A stretch of 64,000 nucleotides of DNA, from positions 124,001 to 188,000 of the forward strand of contig NZ_BSKJ01000011.1 of assembly GCF_030159595.1 (NCBI RefSeq), read 5' to 3'. This DNA is from Pseudomonas putida. Its GTDB lineage: Bacteria; Pseudomonadota; Gammaproteobacteria; Pseudomonadales; Pseudomonadaceae. The notes beneath the pieces were generated by a model. That model had not been told where the DNA came from and did not search any database. It worked only from the letters and a program-made list of their open reading frames with translations. A program made the position numbers and the translations under genes. Below, piece after piece: positions 19,017 to 28,103 of the stretch. The number at the start of each line of letters is the position of its first letter. Position 1 is the first letter of the stretch.

Positions 19017-19801
19017 GCGTGGCTCCAGCGGTCGAACAGGCCCTTGATCAGGCTGGCAGTGTCAGCAGGGCGCTCCAGCGGGAACATGTGCCCGCCCGGC
19101 ACGCTGTGGTATTCACCCTTGGGCATGCCCCGCACGGCCAAGGTGTGGTGGCGGCGAATGACGTTGCTACGGTCGCCTCGCACCATGGCCAGCGGCACCT
19201 GCAACTGCCGCGCGGGCGCCGGGCTGGTATGCGGGATGCTGCGGTAGATGCTGATTTCCGTAGCCGGGTCGAAGCGTAGCTGCAGGCCCTGTTCTGCCGC
19301 CTGCAAGCCGTGTTCGACATAAGCGTCGAGGCAGTCGGGATCGAAATGGCGAAACAGTGACTTACCCGCGAAATAGTCCCGGGCGCTGTCGCGGTCATTG
19401 AAGGTTTCGCGGCGCCCCAACGTGCGCCCGGCCGGCGTGATGCGGTCGATGAAGCCGAAACGCTTGGCAGTGCGCAGCAGCCATTGATCGGCGCGAGTGA
19501 GTACCGGCGAGTCGAGCATCACCACCCCACGGTAGTACTCGGGGCGGCGCAACGCAGCGTGCAGGTGCAAGACGCCACCTAGCGAATGGCCGACACCCCA
19601 GACCGGTTGGTCCTGTTGTGCCAGGTGGTGCAACAGTTCATCAACCAGGCTCTGCCAGTTGTCATTCACCGGAAAGCGCGGATCGTGCCCGTGCTGGGCC
19701 AGGTGCTGCACCTGGTAGTCCGGCGCCAGGGCAGCGAACAGCTTGCCGTAGGTGGCCGAGGGGAAGCCATTGGCATGGGCGAAGAAGATCTGCTGCGACA
19801 T
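19013..19801 (-). CDS. Alpha/beta-fold hydrolase
   Basis: A 262-residue protein if started at MSQQIFFAHANGFP; longer in-frame starts exist at 19834 and beyond, none with a good ribosome site. The nucleophile elbow is GHSLGG, the acid likely in RGDRSN, and the final histidine in PGGHMFP. The N-terminal HANGFP replaces the more usual HG-G oxyanion loop. It is the upstream partner of a coupled hydrolase pair, which suggests related substrates. I cannot assign a reaction. Confidence 0.8.
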   Translation of the reverse strand: MSQQIFFAHANGFPSATYGKLFAALAPDYQVQHLAQHGHDPRFPVNDNWQSLVDELLHHLAQQDQPVWGVGHSLGGVLHLHAALRRPEYYRGVVMLDSPVLTRADQWLLRTAKRFGFIDRITPAGRTLGRRETFNDRDSARDYFAGKSLFRHFDPDCLDAYVEHGLQAAEQGLQLRFDPATEISIYRSIPHTSPAPARQLQVPLAMVRGDRSNVIRRHHTLAVRGMPKGEYHSVPGGHMFPLERPADTASLIKGLFDRWSHA

Positions 19802-19894
19802 GGCGCCTGGTCCGGACGGAGGATGATGGCTCATTGTCGGCATCGGCACGCCGTTCGGCAACGTCCGGAAAGGTCATCGGCGAGGGCTATCAGG

Positions 19895-20281
19895 TCACGC
19901 CGAACGGTCGAAACTGGCCAGTGAACGGCGCAGGCAGGCTTGCATGTAGGCCAACTGGCTTTCCAGCGCTTCGCGGGCCAGGCGCTGGTCCTTACAATCA
20001 AGCTGAAGGCGACGCAGAGCCAGGCAACTGGTTTGCAGCAGGTGGGCGACTCGCAGGCAGGCATCCTGCAGCGTGCACAGGTCGTACTCGCTTTGTTGCC
20101 TGGCGCTGGGTTCCAGATCGGGATTGCCCATCACCCTGTGCATCAGATGGTAAAGCTTGGCATCGGCCGATTCGCGTAGAAGGCTGTAGCGGGCGAAGTC
20201 GAGAGCGGCGCCCCGGTCAACCTGGTTAATCGTGGGTTGCAGGTCCAGGGAGCTCAACAGCTCCCACATCTCACCACTCAT
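19895..20281 (-). CDS. Conserved small helical protein, function unknown
   Basis: A 128-residue, cysteine-containing, mostly helical protein without signal peptide or membrane segment. Start ATG has GGGAG at a good distance. Leucine- and alanine-rich heptad-like stretches (LAREALESQLAYMQACLRRS) suggest a coiled coil at the C-terminus. I do not recognise the family. It lies between sixA and the hydrolase pair on the same strand. Confidence 0.65.
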   Translation of the reverse strand: MSGEMWELLSSLDLQPTINQVDRGAALDFARYSLLRESADAKLYHLMHRVMGNPDLEPSARQQSEYDLCTLQDACLRVAHLLQTSCLALRRLQLDCKDQRLAREALESQLAYMQACLRRSLASFDRSA

Positions 20282-20339
20282 CCACTGCTCCCTGCCTGAT
20301 TGCTTTTGGGCAACGCTAGCAAGACGCCGTCAAACGCGA

Positions 20340-20361
20340 CAACTGGCAAAAATGCCAGTTG
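20340..20361. terminator. Perfect hairpin downstream of sixA
   Basis: CAACTGGCA-aaaa-TGCCAGTTG is a nine-base-pair stem with a four-base loop, 39 bases after the sixA stop on the minus strand. No T-tract follows, so it may be a weak terminator, an mRNA stabiliser or an operator for the gene starting at 20281. Confidence 0.45.
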
Positions 20362-20399
20362 CCTTCCAGATTACCAGGGGTGCTTTGCGCCCCAGGGTA

Positions 20400-20858
20400 T
20401 CAAGCCGGTGAATTGATTGCCCGAAGCGTCATCAGCCCAGCCAGCGGCCAATCCCCTTCCAGCTCCGCCAGGCTGGCGGTGCTCATGGCTGCGGGATGCT
20501 GCTGATGGCCATGCTCCAGCGCCCCGACCAAGGTCCCCACCAGCGGCTGGTGGCTGACCAGCAGCACATGCTCCAGGCCCAGGCGTTCGATTTCGCCGAT
20601 CACCTTCTGCACGTCACTTTCAGGCGTCAGCCAGGGCACGGTGCGCACGGGCTCGGCGAAGCCCAAGGTGTCATGCACCAGCGCCGCCGTTTGCTGGGCA
20701 CGCACATAGGGACTGGCGATAATCGCCTGCAACGGCTGACCCAACAGGCGAGCAGCGCTGTGCAGCACCTGCTCACGACCATGAGCAGTCAAACGGCGCT
20801 CGGCATCCGTGTTGGCCCGTGGCTCCGCTTCACCGTGGCGCAGTACCCACAGCTTCAC
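20400..20858 (-). CDS. sixA: Phosphohistidine phosphatase SixA
   Basis: A 152-residue histidine phosphatase with the N-terminal RHGEAEP motif (catalytic H8) and a second histidine in LVSHQPLVG. SixA removes phosphate from phosphohistidine on HPt domains or PTS proteins. The GTG start overlaps the upstream stop as GTGA and has GAGGAG at the right distance, showing coupling to the DUF4389 gene. Confidence 0.92.
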   Translation of the reverse strand: MKLWVLRHGEAEPRANTDAERRLTAHGREQVLHSAARLLGQPLQAIIASPYVRAQQTAALVHDTLGFAEPVRTVPWLTPESDVQKVIGEIERLGLEHVLLVSHQPLVGTLVGALEHGHQQHPAAMSTASLAELEGDWPLAGLMTLRAINSPA

Positions 20859-21202
20859 AGCTTGGGCTCCTCGTCACGCACCGGGTGCGGGGCCGGCGCC
20901 ACGGCGTGCGCCGCTTCGCCTTCCGGCGCTCGCGGCGCAGGCCAGTCAGAGAACGGCCATGGCTTCTGGTCGCTGTGGAAACTGCCGAAACGGCCAATCT
21001 GCGCCAGGAACTGGCTCAGGCTGTCACCGAAGTTCATCAGGCTGGCGCTGGGTGCGCCGTACACCAGACGGTAGATCAGCTGTACCAGCACCAGGCCACC
21101 CAGCAGCAATTCGGCCAGTTGCCAGACCACCAGGAACACCAGCATCCACAGTACCCGCAGGATGATCGACTCACGCTGGGCGCGTTCGGGCGTATCGTTC
21201 AT
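20855..21202 (-). CDS. DUF4389 membrane protein
   Basis: A 115-residue protein with a hydrophobic stretch at residues ~13-45 (ILRVLWMLVFLVVWQLAELL) and a second weaker one, then the family segment FGDSLSQFLAQIGRFGS. The C-terminal tail is Pro/Ala-rich. It precedes sixA with overlapping stop and start codons and follows gpsA by about 36 bases, so gpsA-DUF4389-sixA probably form one operon. Function unknown. Confidence 0.8.
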   Translation of the reverse strand: MNDTPERAQRESIILRVLWMLVFLVVWQLAELLLGGLVLVQLIYRLVYGAPSASLMNFGDSLSQFLAQIGRFGSFHSDQKPWPFSDWPAPRAPEGEAAHAVAPAPHPVRDEEPKL

Positions 21203-21238
21203 GTGTTGCTCCTTGCTCGTGTCAGAGCCGCCAAGGAC

Positions 21239-22264
21239 TCAGTTGAAACCGCTGATGGAAATGAAATCGACATCGGTCTTGGGCTCGGCGCGCATCAGGT
21301 GCTCGATCACCTGGTTCAACGTGCGGCCTTCGAACAGGATGGCATGCAGGCCCGCCACCAGCGGCATGTATACCTGCACTTCCTGGGCTTTGGCCTTGAG
21401 CACCTTGATGGTATTGACGCCTTCGGCCACCTCGCCCAGGCGGTTGACCGCCTCCTCCAGGCTCTGGCCCTGGCCCAGCGCGTAGCCAACCTGATAGTTG
21501 CGGCTCTTGGGCGAGGAGCAAGTGACGATCAGGTCACCGACGCCGGCCAGGCCGAGGAAGGTCATGGGGTTAGCCCCCTGACTGACGGCGAAGCGGGTCA
21601 TTTCGGCCAAGGCGCGGGTAATCAGCATGCTCTTGGTGTTCTCGCCCATGCCCAGCGCAACGGCCATGCCGGCGATGATGGCGTAGACGTTTTTCAACGC
21701 GCCACCCAGCTCGACACCGAAGCGGTCTGCGCTGGCATAGACGCGGAACGTGCGCCCATGCAGCACAGCCTGCACCTGCTTGCAGAGTGTTTCGTCCTCG
21801 CTGGCGACCACCGTCGCGGTCAGCGCATGCTCGGCGATCTCGCGGGCAAGGTTAGGGCCCGATAGCACGCCGATGCGGGCTTCGGGGGCGATCTCTTCAA
21901 GGATCTGGCTCATCAGCTTGAAGCTTTGCGCTTCGATGCCCTTGGTCAGGCTGACCAGGCCCTTGCCGCGCAGCAACCCGGCATGCGGCGCCAGCACGCT
22001 GCGCAAGGCGCTCGACGGCAGGGCAACGAAAATCAGCTCGCTGGCCTGCAGGGTCGCCAGCAGGTCACTGACCGGCTCGACACCATCGTGCAGGTGGATG
22101 CCCTTGAGGTAGCGCGGATTCTCACGATTGACGCGCATGGCCTCGGCTTGCGCCGGGTCGCGCATCCATTGACGCACCGGCACACCGTTTTCCGCCAGCA
22201 GGTTCGCCACGGCGGTGCCGAAGCTGCCGCCTCCCAGAACTGCAACAGGTTGCTGTTCAGTCAT
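21239..22264 (-). CDS. gpsA: Glycerol-3-phosphate dehydrogenase [NAD(P)+]
   Basis: A 341-residue enzyme. The Rossmann motif VLGGGSFGTAVA lies at the N-terminus and the signature GLAGVGDLIVTC at about residue 240. It reduces dihydroxyacetone phosphate to sn-glycerol 3-phosphate for phospholipid synthesis. I chose the ATG at 22264 (MTEQQPVAVLGGG); a TTG 21 bases upstream is unlikely. It is divergent from the TonB receptor gene. Confidence 0.96.
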   Translation of the reverse strand: MTEQQPVAVLGGGSFGTAVANLLAENGVPVRQWMRDPAQAEAMRVNRENPRYLKGIHLHDGVEPVSDLLATLQASELIFVALPSSALRSVLAPHAGLLRGKGLVSLTKGIEAQSFKLMSQILEEIAPEARIGVLSGPNLAREIAEHALTATVVASEDETLCKQVQAVLHGRTFRVYASADRFGVELGGALKNVYAIIAGMAVALGMGENTKSMLITRALAEMTRFAVSQGANPMTFLGLAGVGDLIVTCSSPKSRNYQVGYALGQGQSLEEAVNRLGEVAEGVNTIKVLKAKAQEVQVYMPLVAGLHAILFEGRTLNQVIEHLMRAEPKTDVDFISISGFN

Positions 22265-22403
22265 ATCCAATCCGTTAAAGCCCAAAATTAAGTGGCGACC
22301 CTGCCATTATACGGCTCGCCTGCTACAGAACCAGTCTCTGTACCCGCGAAAGGGCCCGGGCCGCTCATGCAGATCACTGGCAAATGCGCCACGGTCAGTT
22401 ACC

Positions 22404-24551
22404 ATGCCTGTTTCAATCCTGATACAAGGCCGCACCGTGTTCCCTGGCACGCCCCCGTACCCGCGCCTGCTCATACTGACCGCTCTGCTCGGTGGCCCGG
22501 CCGTGGCCGATGACCTGTTCATCGACAGCACCGACCTGCCACAGGTGCTGACTGCCACGCGCTTGAAACAGTCGCCGGCAGCAGTCCCAGGCAGTATGAC
22601 CGTGCTCGACAGCGAACTGATCCGTGCCAGCGGTGCCCGCGACATCCCCGAGTTGCTGCGCCTGGTGCCGGGCATGATGATTGGCTACGGTGCCGGTAAC
22701 CAGCCCACGGCCAACTACCACGGCAGCAACGTCAACGACGCACGGCGCATGCAGGTTCTGATCGATGGCCGCTCGGTGTACCGCGCGGGCCTGGCCACAG
22801 TGGACTGGAGCGACATCCCTCTGGCCATGGAGGATATCGAGCGCATCGAGGTCTTTCGCGGCCCGAACACCGTCAGCTACGGCGCCAACGCGCTGATGGC
22901 GGTGGTCAACATCCTTACCCGCAACCCTGCCGACAGCCATGGCACGCGGCTGAAGGTGACCCGCGGCCAGGATGGCATCAATGACTTCTATGCCAGCCAC
23001 GGCTTTGGCTGGGACGGCGGCGACATGCGCCTGTCGCTGTCCGGCCAGCAGGACGATGGTTTCGACGAAAACCAGTTTGGCCAGAACTACCGCGACAGCC
23101 GCCGGCTGACCCGCTTCAACCTCAGCGCCAGCCACAACCTGGCAGTGGACCAGACCCTGGAGTGGCAACTGGCGGCGAAGGAAGGCAGTAACCAGCGGCC
23201 CTATACCTATCAGCCAGTATTCGCCCGGTACGAAGCAGGCGACAACGCAGACGTCAATGCCAAAGACTATGCCGGTTCATTGCGCTGGACCAAGGATTTC
23301 AGCGCCGAGCACAGCCTCTATATCCAAGGCTCGGCGCAGCACTTTGACCGCCAGCAGGTATGGCGCGCCTGTGATGCATTGCAGTCGTTCAGCCCCGAAT
23401 TGACGCAACTTTGGCAAATGAACCCTGACTTCGCCGAAAAAGTGGCACGCGGCATTGCCACTGGCGTCCCCCTTTCCACCAACGACCCCGCCCTGAAAGG
23501 GCTTCTGCAAAAAGTGCAGCAGCAATGGGAGCGCGGTGGCATGCAGCAGGTCTGCGGCGACGTCGACCAGAGCACCCGCGAAACCCGCTACGACCTGGAA
23601 ATCCAGGACACCCTGAGCCTGACCGACAGCCTGCGCCTGCTCAGCGGCATGAACTACCGCTATGATCGGGCCGACTCGCAGACCTACTTCAACGGCAGCC
23701 TCGACGACCAGACCTGGCGCCTGTTCGGCCAGCTGGAATGGCGCGCCGACGAGCACTGGATCCTGCAGGGCGGGACCATGTTCGAAGACTCCCGCCTGTC
23801 GGGCAGCTCGCTGACCCCGCGCGTGGCGGTCAACTACCTGATTACCCCGCGCCATGGCCTGCGCGCCGTGTACTCCGAGGCCGTGCGCTCGCCCGACATG
23901 TTCGAGAACAACGTCAACTGGAGCTACACGGTCAAGAACCTCTCCCCCAATGCATTTGGCCTGCAGAACGGCGAGTATTTCGTCAAGACGCGTGGCCCTG
24001 GCAACCTCGAACAGGAACGCATGCGCTCCCGCGAGCTGGGCTACAACGGCTTCTTCAGCGACATCGACCTGAGCATGGATGTGAAGCTGTTCTACGACGA
24101 GATCACGGGAATGATCAGCGAGCCCTTGAAGAACAACCAGTACATCGCCAGCAACGCCAACAAGGCCCGTTTCAGTGGCAGCGAGGCGCAACTGGACTGG
24201 CGCCCCACCCTGCGCGATCGCCTGCGCCTGACCTACGCCTACGTCGATGCCTGGGCCAGCAACCCCGACGACCGCCGCCTCAGCGCCCACAACAGCGGCT
24301 CGGCCGGCTGGATGCGCGAATGGGGTGCTGGCTGGTCGAGCGCGCTGTTCTACTACGGCGACGATGCACTCAACCAGTACCGTTACGAGCGCCTGGACCT
24401 GCGCCTGGCCAAGCGTTTTCGGGTGCATGGCAGCAACCTGGAGCTGGCAGCGCTGTGGCAGCAGCGCCTGGACGATGAGCCCACCACGGCAATCCAGAAC
24501 CGCTACGACAGCCGCCACCGGCTGAGCGTCAGCGCGGAGCTGGATTTCTGA
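22404..24551 (+). CDS. TonB-dependent outer-membrane receptor
   Basis: A 715-residue receptor from the ATG at 22404; an in-frame GTG at 22437, with AAGG upstream, would leave a more compact signal peptide (PRLLILTALLGGPAVADD). A TonB-box-like segment LPQVLTATR comes first, then the plug (RIEVFRGPNTVSYGANALMA, beginning after ARDIPELLRLVPG) and a ~560-residue beta-barrel ending in the aromatic LSVSAELDF. It imports a scarce ligand, or signals its presence, across the outer membrane using TonB. The stop overlaps the next start by one base, and the next two genes encode a periplasmic binding protein and a hybrid kinase. The ligand is unknown. Confidence 0.9.
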   Translation: MPVSILIQGRTVFPGTPPYPRLLILTALLGGPAVADDLFIDSTDLPQVLTATRLKQSPAAVPGSMTVLDSELIRASGARDIPELLRLVPGMMIGYGAGNQPTANYHGSNVNDARRMQVLIDGRSVYRAGLATVDWSDIPLAMEDIERIEVFRGPNTVSYGANALMAVVNILTRNPADSHGTRLKVTRGQDGINDFYASHGFGWDGGDMRLSLSGQQDDGFDENQFGQNYRDSRRLTRFNLSASHNLAVDQTLEWQLAAKEGSNQRPYTYQPVFARYEAGDNADVNAKDYAGSLRWTKDFSAEHSLYIQGSAQHFDRQQVWRACDALQSFSPELTQLWQMNPDFAEKVARGIATGVPLSTNDPALKGLLQKVQQQWERGGMQQVCGDVDQSTRETRYDLEIQDTLSLTDSLRLLSGMNYRYDRADSQTYFNGSLDDQTWRLFGQLEWRADEHWILQGGTMFEDSRLSGSSLTPRVAVNYLITPRHGLRAVYSEAVRSPDMFENNVNWSYTVKNLSPNAFGLQNGEYFVKTRGPGNLEQERMRSRELGYNGFFSDIDLSMDVKLFYDEITGMISEPLKNNQYIASNANKARFSGSEAQLDWRPTLRDRLRLTYAYVDAWASNPDDRRLSAHNSGSAGWMREWGAGWSSALFYYGDDALNQYRYERLDLRLAKRFRVHGSNLELAALWQQRLDDEPTTAIQNRYDSRHRLSVSAELDF

Positions 24552-25441
24552 TGGCCGTGTTGCTGCGCCTGTTGCTGCTGTGCCTGTGGCCGCTAGGGCC
24601 CTTGTCGGCCAGTGAAATCCTGCTGGTGGGTGCCGAGGACCAGCCCGGCATTCGCAGTTTTGTCGCGGCGCTGGAAAGCCGTCGACCGCATGACCATGTC
24701 CATTTTCTGACCACTGCCGAGCTTCCGCGCCCGAGCAAACTCAAAGCTGACCAACGCCTGATTCTGCTCGACAACGCCGCGCTGGAGTGGCGCCTGGGCG
24801 AAAACGCCGGCCCGCCGGCCCTGGCCATGCGGATCAGCCGGGTACAGGCTGAACAACGCCTGGGAAAGTCGCGCCCCGCGTTCCTCACCTTGTTGTGGAG
24901 CGATGCGCCGCTGGGCCGGCAATTGCGCCTGACGCGCTACCTGTTGCCGCAAGCCCAGCGTATCGGCGTGCTTTACGGTGAACACAGCAGTTTCTTGCTC
25001 GACGAGCTGCGCCATGCCGCCCGACCACTGGGCCTGGAGGTCATTGCCCAGGACTGGTCCGACCCACGAGACAGCCGGCCGCTGCAGCACCTGCTGGGCA
25101 ACAGCGACGTGCTGCTGGGCCTGGACGACCCCAACCTGTTCAACTCCAAGACTGCGAAGAACCTGCTGCTGAGCAGCTATGGCCGGCAGATGGCACTGAT
25201 CGGCCCGAACGCCGGTTTTGTGCGCGCCGGCGCACTGGCCAGCACCTACAGCGATCAGGACGACTGGCTGGCGGAGCTCGACCAACTGCTCGACCAGCCG
25301 CCAACGCGCTGGCCACGCAGCCTGTACCCAGCGCGCTACAGCGTCAGTGGCAACCAGCAGGTGGCCCGCGCCCTGGGCCTTGAACCGATCGACCCGAACG
25401 CCGCTGCCAAGGCCCTGGCCGCAGGAGAACCCACCCCATGA
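24551..25441 (+). CDS. Periplasmic ABC-type substrate-binding protein (TrpX/PF04392-like)
   Basis: A 296-residue protein with a signal peptide (LLRLLLLCLWPLGPLSAS). The two-lobed fold pattern of ABC substrate-binding proteins is visible (RIGVLYGEHSSFLLDELRHA and SDVLLGLDDPNLFN, then LLSSYGRQMALIGPN). No permease or ATPase lies nearby; instead it is sandwiched, with overlapping codons on both sides, between the TonB receptor and hybrid kinase genes. It may deliver a ligand signal to the kinase rather than feed a transporter. Confidence 0.75.
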   Translation: MAVLLRLLLLCLWPLGPLSASEILLVGAEDQPGIRSFVAALESRRPHDHVHFLTTAELPRPSKLKADQRLILLDNAALEWRLGENAGPPALAMRISRVQAEQRLGKSRPAFLTLLWSDAPLGRQLRLTRYLLPQAQRIGVLYGEHSSFLLDELRHAARPLGLEVIAQDWSDPRDSRPLQHLLGNSDVLLGLDDPNLFNSKTAKNLLLSSYGRQMALIGPNAGFVRAGALASTYSDQDDWLAELDQLLDQPPTRWPRSLYPARYSVSGNQQVARALGLEPIDPNAAAKALAAGEPTP

Positions 25442-27369
25442 GCAAGCGCCTGAGCTGGGACATCCACACCCGCACCCAGATCATCAGCCTTGGCCCTGCC
25501 CTGCTGCTGACCTTGCTGTTGATCAGCTTCTTTACCTTCGTGCGCATCCAGGACCTGCGTCAGGAGCTCAACCACACCGGGCAACTGATCGCCAATCAGT
25601 TGGCCCCGGCGTCAGAGTACGGGGTGATTTCGGGCAACAACGAAGTCCTCGAAGGGCTGATGCGTGCCACCCTCAGCATCCCGCATGTGCGCTTCCTGGA
25701 AGTACAGGACAGCCGCAACCATATTCTGGTGTACGTCGAGCAGTCCGACGAAAGTGCCAACCGCGCGCAACAGGTTGAAGTGTTCCAGGCCCCCATCCGC
25801 CTGCAACAAATCCGCCTGGACAACGACTTCCTGCAACAGGGCAAAGCCGCCACCCCCGCTATCGGTGACGACTACCTGGGTCGGGTCATCGTCGGCATGT
25901 CGGATGACGCCTTCAGCCAGCGCCAACAGGAAATCGTGATCAAGGCCGGCATCCTGGCGCTGTTCGCGCTGCTGTTTACCTTTTTGCTGGCGCGCCGCCT
26001 GGCCCTGAGCCTGGCCAAGCCCATCAGCGACATGGGCCATGCGGTAAAGGCCATTCAGCAAGGCGAGTACAACACCCCCTTGCCCGTGGTCGATGACAGC
26101 GAACTGGGCCACCTGGCGCGACACATCAACAACCTGGCCAGCGCCCTGGAACAGGCCAGCGATGAACAGAAGCAGGCCATTGCCGAGCTGATCCAGGCCC
26201 GTGAGGAAGCCGAGCAGGCCAACCGCGCCAAATCGGACTTCCTGGCGATGATGAGCCACGAACTGCGCACGCCGATGAATGGCGTGCTGGGCATGCTGCA
26301 GTTGCTGGAGACCACATCGCTGAGCAACGAACAGGCCGACTACACGGCGGTCGCCAGCGAGTCCACCGGGCATTTGCTCAAGGTTATCAACGACATCCTC
26401 GATTTTTCGCGCATCGAACGCGCCGCGCTGCAACTGGAACACATCGACTTCAATCTGGGTGAGCTGATCACCAGCAGTGTCCAGTCGTTCCAGCACAGCG
26501 CACAGCAGCGCGGCCTGGGCCTGCACTTGCAACTGCCTGCTGGCATCAAGCAGTTGCAAGTGAACGGCGACCCCACACGCATCCGCCAGATCCTGCTGAA
26601 CCTGGTGGGCAACGCCCTGAAGTTCACCGAACGCGGCCAGGTGCAGGTCGAGGCACGCTGGCAGGTGCTTGACAGGAAACTGATCTGGCTGACCTGCAGC
26701 GTGCGCGACACCGGCATCGGCATCGACAATGCCCGCCTGGAAATGATGTTCGTCGCTTTCCAGCAGGCCGACAGCTCGATTTCACGCCGGTATGGTGGCA
26801 CCGGGTTGGGGCTGTCGATCGCCCGCACCCTGGCCGAGCGCATGGGCGGCAAGCTGCGTGGTGAAAGCCGTGAAGGCCTGGGCTCGACCTTTACCCTGGA
26901 GATGCCACTGGCCCTCGCCAGCCCTGCCCCCGTCCCGCTGGCGCCGCCAACAGCTGCGCCAACGCCGCTAACCGACAATGATCAGGTACTGCTGGTAGAG
27001 GACAATCCGGTCAACCAGAGCGTCATCGAGGCCATGTTACGCAGCCTGGGGTTGCCAGTATGCACGGCCGAGGATGGCCTCGAGGCGGTCGATCTGGTCG
27101 GCCGGCAGCGCTTTGCCGCTGTGCTGATGGATTGCCGCCTGCCGCACCTGGACGGCTATGAAGCGACCCGGCGCATCCGGCAGTTGCCCAATGGCGCCGG
27201 GCTACCGATCATCGCCTTGACCGCCAACGCTTTGCAGGGCGATCGCGAACGTTGCATGGCCGCCGGCATGGACGACTACCTGAGCAAACCCTTGCGCCGT
27301 ACCGAACTGCAGCGGGTGCTGCAACGCTGGTTACCCGGCCGGACAACCGCGACTGGCGATAAATGCTAA
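25438..27369 (+). CDS. Hybrid sensor histidine kinase with receiver domain
   Basis: A 643-residue inner-membrane kinase, translationally coupled to the upstream gene (ATGA). It has a helix at ~15-37, a periplasmic sensor region (~38-165) resembling the N-terminal domain of GacS/BarA, a second helix (~170-190), HAMP, then HisKA with phospho-acceptor H274 (MMSHELRTP), HATPase boxes (DTGIGID, GGTGLGLSI), and a C-terminal receiver with D565 (VLMDCRLPHLDG). There is no Hpt domain, so a separate Hpt protein and final regulator must take the phosphate. The partner is not in this window. Confidence 0.92.
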   Translation: MSKRLSWDIHTRTQIISLGPALLLTLLLISFFTFVRIQDLRQELNHTGQLIANQLAPASEYGVISGNNEVLEGLMRATLSIPHVRFLEVQDSRNHILVYVEQSDESANRAQQVEVFQAPIRLQQIRLDNDFLQQGKAATPAIGDDYLGRVIVGMSDDAFSQRQQEIVIKAGILALFALLFTFLLARRLALSLAKPISDMGHAVKAIQQGEYNTPLPVVDDSELGHLARHINNLASALEQASDEQKQAIAELIQAREEAEQANRAKSDFLAMMSHELRTPMNGVLGMLQLLETTSLSNEQADYTAVASESTGHLLKVINDILDFSRIERAALQLEHIDFNLGELITSSVQSFQHSAQQRGLGLHLQLPAGIKQLQVNGDPTRIRQILLNLVGNALKFTERGQVQVEARWQVLDRKLIWLTCSVRDTGIGIDNARLEMMFVAFQQADSSISRRYGGTGLGLSIARTLAERMGGKLRGESREGLGSTFTLEMPLALASPAPVPLAPPTAAPTPLTDNDQVLLVEDNPVNQSVIEAMLRSLGLPVCTAEDGLEAVDLVGRQRFAAVLMDCRLPHLDGYEATRRIRQLPNGAGLPIIALTANALQGDRERCMAAGMDDYLSKPLRRTELQRVLQRWLPGRTTATGDKC

Positions 27370-27410
27370 AGTGCGGCAGTCTTAAACACTGGACAGGACC
27401 TTCATCGGAC

Positions 27411-27429
27411 CTGAAAATAGACGTTTCAG
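27411..27429. promoter_or_regulatory. Inverted repeat upstream of fabA
   Basis: CTGAAA-N7-TTTCAG lies about 150 bases before fabA, in the 207-base gap after the kinase gene. It may be an operator for unsaturated fatty acid control of fabAB; I could not match it to a known FabR or DesT site. Downstream are two further structures: a CCCGAA/TTCGGG hairpin at 27505-27526 and CCCCTG-cca-CAGGGG at 27545-27559, just before the GAGGAG ribosome site. Confidence 0.35.
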
Positions 27430-27576
27430 TGCACACCTGTACTTCTTTCACCAGATGCACTGTGACTTTCACCACAACGCAATAGTCTACCTGTAGGCTG
27501 CCGCCCCGAAGCTGTTGCTTTTCGGGCCGGCCGGGAAGATTCATCCCCTGCCACAGGGGGTTATTGAGGAGCTCGC

Positions 27577-28092
27577 ATGACCAAACAACACGCCTTTACT
27601 CGGGAAGACCTGCTGCGCTGCAGTCGCGGTGAGCTGTTCGGCCCAGGTAATGCGCAACTGCCCGCGCCGAACATGCTGATGGTCGATCGCATCACCCATA
27701 TCAGCGAAGAAGGCGGCAAGTACGGCAAAGGTGAATTGGTCGCCGAGCTGGATATCACCCCGGACCTGTGGTTCTTTGCCTGCCACTTCGAAGGCGACCC
27801 GGTCATGCCAGGCTGCCTGGGCCTCGATGCCATGTGGCAGCTGGTAGGCTTCTTCCTCGGCTGGCAGGGCCTGCCGGGCCGCGGTCGCGCCCTGGGTTCG
27901 GGTGAAGTGAAATTCTTTGGCCAGGTATTGCCTACTGCCAAGAAAGTCACCTACAACATTCACATCAAGCGCGTCCTGAAGGGCAAGCTGAACATGGCCA
28001 TCGCCGATGGCTCGGTCAGCGTCGACGGCCGCGAGATCTACACTGCCGAAGGCCTGCGGGTCGGCGTGTTCACCTCCACTGACAATTTCTAA
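27577..28092 (+). CDS. fabA: 3-hydroxydecanoyl-ACP dehydratase/isomerase FabA
   Basis: A 171-residue hotdog enzyme. The catalytic histidine lies in CHFEGDPVMPG and the aspartate in GLDAMWQ, as in the FabA family. It dehydrates and isomerises the C10 intermediate, starting anaerobic-type unsaturated fatty acid synthesis. GAGGAG precedes the ATG. fabB follows after 11 bases, forming the usual fabAB operon. Confidence 0.98.
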   Translation: MTKQHAFTREDLLRCSRGELFGPGNAQLPAPNMLMVDRITHISEEGGKYGKGELVAELDITPDLWFFACHFEGDPVMPGCLGLDAMWQLVGFFLGWQGLPGRGRALGSGEVKFFGQVLPTAKKVTYNIHIKRVLKGKLNMAIADGSVSVDGREIYTAEGLRVGVFTSTDNF

Positions 28093-28103
28093 GGGTTATT
28101 CGC

